From: Pyruvatibacter sp.
GTDB taxonomy: Bacteria > Pseudomonadota > Alphaproteobacteria > CGMCC-115125
Direction: 5' to 3'
Assembly (NCBI RefSeq): GCF_040219635.1
Contig: NZ_JAVJSC010000008.1
Coordinates: 29,294-93,293 of the forward strand
Length of the DNA: 64,000 bases
Part shown: piece by piece, positions 62,101 to 64,000 of the stretch
Layout of the letters: every line of letters begins with the position of its first letter
Numbering within the stretch: position 1 is the first letter of the stretch
Translations under genes and position numbers: made by a program
Notes under the pieces: model-generated
What the model saw: only the letters and a program-made list of their open reading frames with translations
What the model was told of the DNA's origin: nothing
Databases searched by the model: none

Positions 62101-64000
62101 TTTCAGCTTCAGTTCGCCGTCCACAACTTCAAACCGGTCGTCAGACACGGTGTAGGTGTGGGTGTCACCCGCGTCGGGGTCAACGACGCTGATAGTGCCG
62201 ACAACGGCCCCGGCATCGTTCTCTGCAATGGCAGAGCCGTCCAGAGAAATATCCGTCGCAACTTCGTTGGCATCGTTGACGGCAATGTCGAAACTTTGCG
62301 TGTGCGTCAGGCCGCCTGCGTCTGTTGTTGTGACCTCTATGGTCACACTGTCGGTTGTCTCGTGGTCGAGGCTCACGCCGTCCTTGAGTTTGAGCTGGCC
62401 GTCCACAACCTCGAAGCGGTCGTCTGACACGGTGTATGTGTGTGTGTCACCTGCGTCGGGATCCGAGGTGGACAGGTTGCCGATTGTCGCCCCAGCGTCA
62501 TTTTCGCTGACGGCATCAGCACTGCTTTCCGCACGGATTGATTCAAGGTCTGCATCTGCAAACACGCGCACGCCGGGACCGTCAATCGTGCCCTGGAAAT
62601 CACCGCCCGTGTTGCCCTGTGTGCTGCCATGATAAGTGCCAACGCCCAGACCATCGCCGCCATCCCAGTCGCGGTCGGTCCAGTCCGACTGTGACGCAAC
62701 AAGGCTGTTGTCCTCGGTCATGTCACCGGGGGCCAGTTCATCAGATAACAGCAGCTTCAGCGTGTCGCTGCCTTTGTCGAGCTCCAGCGCCATATTGTAG
62801 GACGTACCGCCCTCAATGGGTACGCTGAGTTCAAGGTCGTTGCCGCTGCCGGCATAGACGTTGAGTTGGCCATCTTCGATCACAATGTTGAGGCCGGTTC
62901 CACGGCCACCTGTTTCAAACAGGGTTTGCGCACCAGACACATCATCAGAGGTTGTGAACGAGATTGTCACAACGGCTGAGTCGGTTTCCAGACCACGCTC
63001 TGAAATGCTGTCCTTGGACCTGTCACCATCCTGGCCGGTGAAGTCGGCAGCCACATAGTCGGCGTTGGACAGCGTAATGCTGACCGGAGCTTCGTTGGCA
63101 TCTGCCACTGAAATATCGAAACTCTCGGTACGTGCAAGGCCGCCTGCATCGGTTGCCGTGACGTCAACAGAAATCGAGTCTGCTGTTTCGTGGTCCAGAG
63201 CCACGCCATCTTTCAGCTTGAGCTGGCCGTCCACGACCTCAAAGCGGTCGTCTGACACGGTGTATGTGTGGGTGTCGCCCGCGTCGGGATCAACAACGCT
63301 GATGGTGCCGACAACGGCTCCGGCATCGTTCTCGGCCACGCTCGCACCATCAAGCGCAATATCCGTCGCAACCTCATTCGCATCGCCAACGGCAATGTCG
63401 AAGCTCTCGGTGCGTGCAAGGCCGTCCGCATCGGTTGCGGTTACGTCAACGGAGATCGAGTCCGCTGTTTCGTGGTCCAGCGCCACGCCATCTTTCAGCT
63501 TGAGCTCGCCGTCCACAACCTCGAAGCGGTCGTCTGACACAGCGTAGGTGTGCGTATCCCCTGCATCGGGGTCAACGACTGAAACGGTGCCGACGACAGC
63601 GCCAGTATCATTCTCTACGACGCTCGCACCATCAAGGGCAATGTCGGTGGCCACTTCGTTTGCATCGCCAACGGCAATATCGAAGCTCTCGGTACGTGTA
63701 AGGCCGCCCGCATCGGTTGCGGTTACGTCAACGGAAATCGAGTCTGCTGTTTCGTGATCCAGCGCCACGCCATCTTTCAGCTTGAGCTGACCGTCCACAA
63801 CCTCAAAGCGGTCGTCTGACACGGTGTATGTGTGGGTGTCGCCCGCGTCGGGATCAACGACGCTGATGGTGCCGACAACGGCTCCGGCATCGTTCTCGGC
63901 CACGGTCGTGCCATCAAGGCCAATGTCGGTGGCCACTTCGTTTGCATCGCCAACCGCGATGTCGAAGCTCTCGGTACGTGCAAGGCCGCCCGCATCGGTT
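59125..64000 (-). CDS. giant cadherin-like/RTX adhesin, N-terminus beyond the window
   Basis: The C-terminal 1624 residues or so of a very large secreted protein; the reading frame stays open at 64000, so the start lies outside. From N to C: three and a half cadherin-like repeats of 94 residues (VVDPDAGDTHTY, SDDRFEVVDG, LKLKDGVALDHET), a laminin-G-like domain (about 62550-63080), four more cadherin repeats (61430-62500), a jelly-roll-like domain (60860-61380), further Ig-like and cadherin repeats (60250-60850), another beta domain (59760-60230), RTX calcium-binding repeats (GGDGNDTLFGG type, about 59380-59622) and a Type I secretion C-terminus. The acidic Asp/Glu composition fits a calcium-dependent surface adhesin or biofilm protein. 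The T1SS genes are not in the window. Confidence 0.9.
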   Translation of the reverse strand, partial: TDAGGLARTESFDIAVGDANEVATDIGLDGTTVAENDAGAVVGTISVVDPDAGDTHTYTVSDDRFEVVDGQLKLKDGVALDHETADSISVDVTATDAGGLTRTESFDIAVGDANEVATDIALDGASVVENDTGAVVGTVSVVDPDAGDTHTYAVSDDRFEVVDGELKLKDGVALDHETADSISVDVTATDADGLARTESFDIAVGDANEVATDIALDGASVAENDAGAVVGTISVVDPDAGDTHTYTVSDDRFEVVDGQLKLKDGVALDHETADSISVDVTATDAGGLARTESFDISVADANEAPVSITLSNADYVAADFTGQDGDRSKDSISERGLETDSAVVTISFTTSDDVSGAQTLFETGGRGTGLNIVIEDGQLNVYAGSGNDLELSVPIEGGTSYNMALELDKGSDTLKLLLSDELAPGDMTEDNSLVASQSDWTDRDWDGGDGLGVGTYHGSTQGNTGGDFQGTIDGPGVRVFADADLESIRAESSADAVSENDAGATIGNLSTSDPDAGDTHTYTVSDDRFEVVDGQLKLKDGVSLDHETTDSVTIEVTTTDAGGLTHTQSFDIAVNDANEVATDISLDGSAIAENDAGAVVGTISVVDPDAGDTHTYTVSDDRFEVVDGELKLKDGVSLDSADGNVTVEVTATDAGGLARTESFDVTVNDINQVATDISLDATTVSENDAGAVVGNLSVVDPDAGDTHTYAVSDDRFEVVDGQLKLKDGVALDHETADSISVDVTATDAGGLARTESFDIAVGDANEVATDIALDGASVAENDTGAVVGTVSVVDPDAGDTHTYTVSDDRFEVVDGQLKLKDGVALDHETADSISVDVTATDAGGLARTESFDIAVGDVDEVASAPDLSLGSTSRVMFSEDFEGWSGTVVDEGGDHLAAQNGWSSDGVAEIRDTGADGNGSEAGSVHHAELNNDPTDSYDDAPNLARTVDTVDEGSYTITFDFAPRPGYDASVNVMEVVWDGEVVATISADGTNDTDLNWQSHTLTVSGDGNPAEIEFREAGVDTDYGRGMMIDNIEMVETLDGAASGVEGGTIVLPDISATLTDTDGSESLAVSISAIPEGAVLSDGTNTFTATSGDTDVDVSDWNLDSMTITTPDNFTGTVDLQVTATSTESEGGATSSTTSTLQVHVANVEEAATDMALDNTSVAENDAGAVIGNLSVTDADAGDTHTYTVSDDRFEVVDGALKLKDGVSLDHEAADTVSVDVTATDSAGLAYTESFSVSVSDVNETQTLWSENFNGLSNGTQSDTGSTAWSVDESPTSLGSSAEHGVDNGAYEFGRTTATSNDDESVAVWRSEQIDISGKTGLTLSFDLAETGDMEESGGWHDFFKAYAVVDGERTELMVQDGDAGMSGTQTFTLTNIPEGDKVTIEFEAKTTDSSETFRLDNMELTSSGDNGATPLGDAGTPDGWTPENVIYANDDDKAKGGDSDDLLVGSSVDNKLEGKDGDDELRGGGGDDELKGGDGNDTLFGGADDDKLKGDDGNDYLDGGSGNDELDGGKGNDVLRGGAGNDKMEGKDGDDTFIFGSGGGSDKADGGGGSWTDIIRLENDDGTSISGDDWTLTLDEGSIIDKGGDSIELSDGAQGIITLSDGSEISFEGIERIEW
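59380..59622 (-). repeat. RTX calcium-binding nonapeptide repeats
   Basis: About eight GGxGxDxLx-type units (GGGGDDELKG, GGDGNDTLFGG, DDGNDYLDGG, GGAGNDKMEG) near the C-terminus of the adhesin. They bind calcium and promote folding outside the cell after Type I secretion. Confidence 0.93.
61420..62500 (-). repeat. cadherin-like repeat block B (282-bp period)
   Basis: Four copies of the same unit, with the anchor at 61574, 61856, 62135 and 62417 (spacings 282, 279, 282). The unit differs by single residues between copies; one copy lacks a codon. It is separated from block A by a laminin-G-like domain. Confidence 0.94.
63080..64000 (-). repeat. cadherin-like repeat block A (282-bp period)
   Basis: Tandem copies of a 282-bp unit (94 codons); the anchor CGGTCGTCTGACAC recurs at 63245, 63527 and 63809. 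Copies are nearly identical at the DNA level, suggesting recent expansion or homogenisation. The block continues past 64000. Confidence 0.95.

Noticed and set aside
61420..64000. CRISPR-like or satellite array
   Set aside because: Repeats have a 282-bp period, remain in frame and code for cadherin-like domains, so they are protein repeats.

Overview
The window is GC-rich chromosomal DNA from an alphaproteobacterium. The evidence is a CpdR response regulator between an N-formylglutamate amidohydrolase-like gene and a tRNA-Val, a complete ccoNOQP-ccoGHIS (fixNOQP-GHIS) locus behind an FNR/FixK box, a bufferin cluster, and a PlcP/Agt-type lipid-remodelling pair. The gene set suggests an aerobic or microaerobic, probably aquatic heterotroph, possibly near Parvibaculaceae/Rhodobiaceae; that placement is a guess. 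No phage, insertion sequence or CRISPR array was seen.

Layout. 0-4.6 kb: a MoxR ATPase and a CoxE-like VWA protein, normally neighbours, are separated by an opposite-strand autotransporter-like gene. 5-9.5 kb: a four-gene set of two SGNH hydrolases, an MBOAT acyltransferase and a small membrane protein, probably an envelope O-acylation module. 9.7-15.9 kb: gltBD (glutamate synthase) on the minus strand. 16.8-19.9 kb: a bufferin operon made of a Cys-containing precursor (BufA1), its MNIO/DUF692 modifying enzyme (BufB), a DUF2063 partner (BufC), a DoxX-type membrane protein and one further small membrane protein. 20.1-28.6 kb: the cbb3 oxidase structural and assembly genes. 28.6-38 kb: a DUF2189 protein, tamA-tamB, an HPt protein, an esterase and an Hsp20.

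38-41.3 kb: a TAXI-type TRAP transporter. 41.6-43.3 kb: two paralogous secreted His/Tyr/Asn-rich proteins sharing a C-terminal motif, each followed by a strong terminator. 43.3-51.6 kb: an acyl-CoA carboxyltransferase, a large glycosidase-like protein, a lysophospholipase-like hydrolase, hisN, typA and a YceI protein. 51.7-53.9 kb: an overlapping glycosyltransferase/metallophosphoesterase pair resembling the Agt-PlcP phosphorus-sparing lipid pathway. 54-57 kb: an FMN-binding glutamate synthase-like protein, a lytic transglycosylase and a probable trans-acting sRNA with anti-Shine-Dalgarno motifs. 57-59 kb: the amidohydrolase, cpdR and tRNA-Val. 59.1-64 kb: the C-terminal part of a giant cadherin-like/RTX adhesin that runs off the window edge.

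The systems most worth following are the bufferin operon with its extra fifth gene and long BufB N-terminus, the paired His-rich secreted proteins, the SGNH-SGNH-MBOAT module, the sRNA candidate, the lipid-remodelling pair and the adhesin with 282-bp repeats. A recurring small-scale feature is short tandem duplication at or near gene ends (about 1.0, 24.0, 48.05 and 57.05 kb). All assignments come from reading the sequence; no database search was run.
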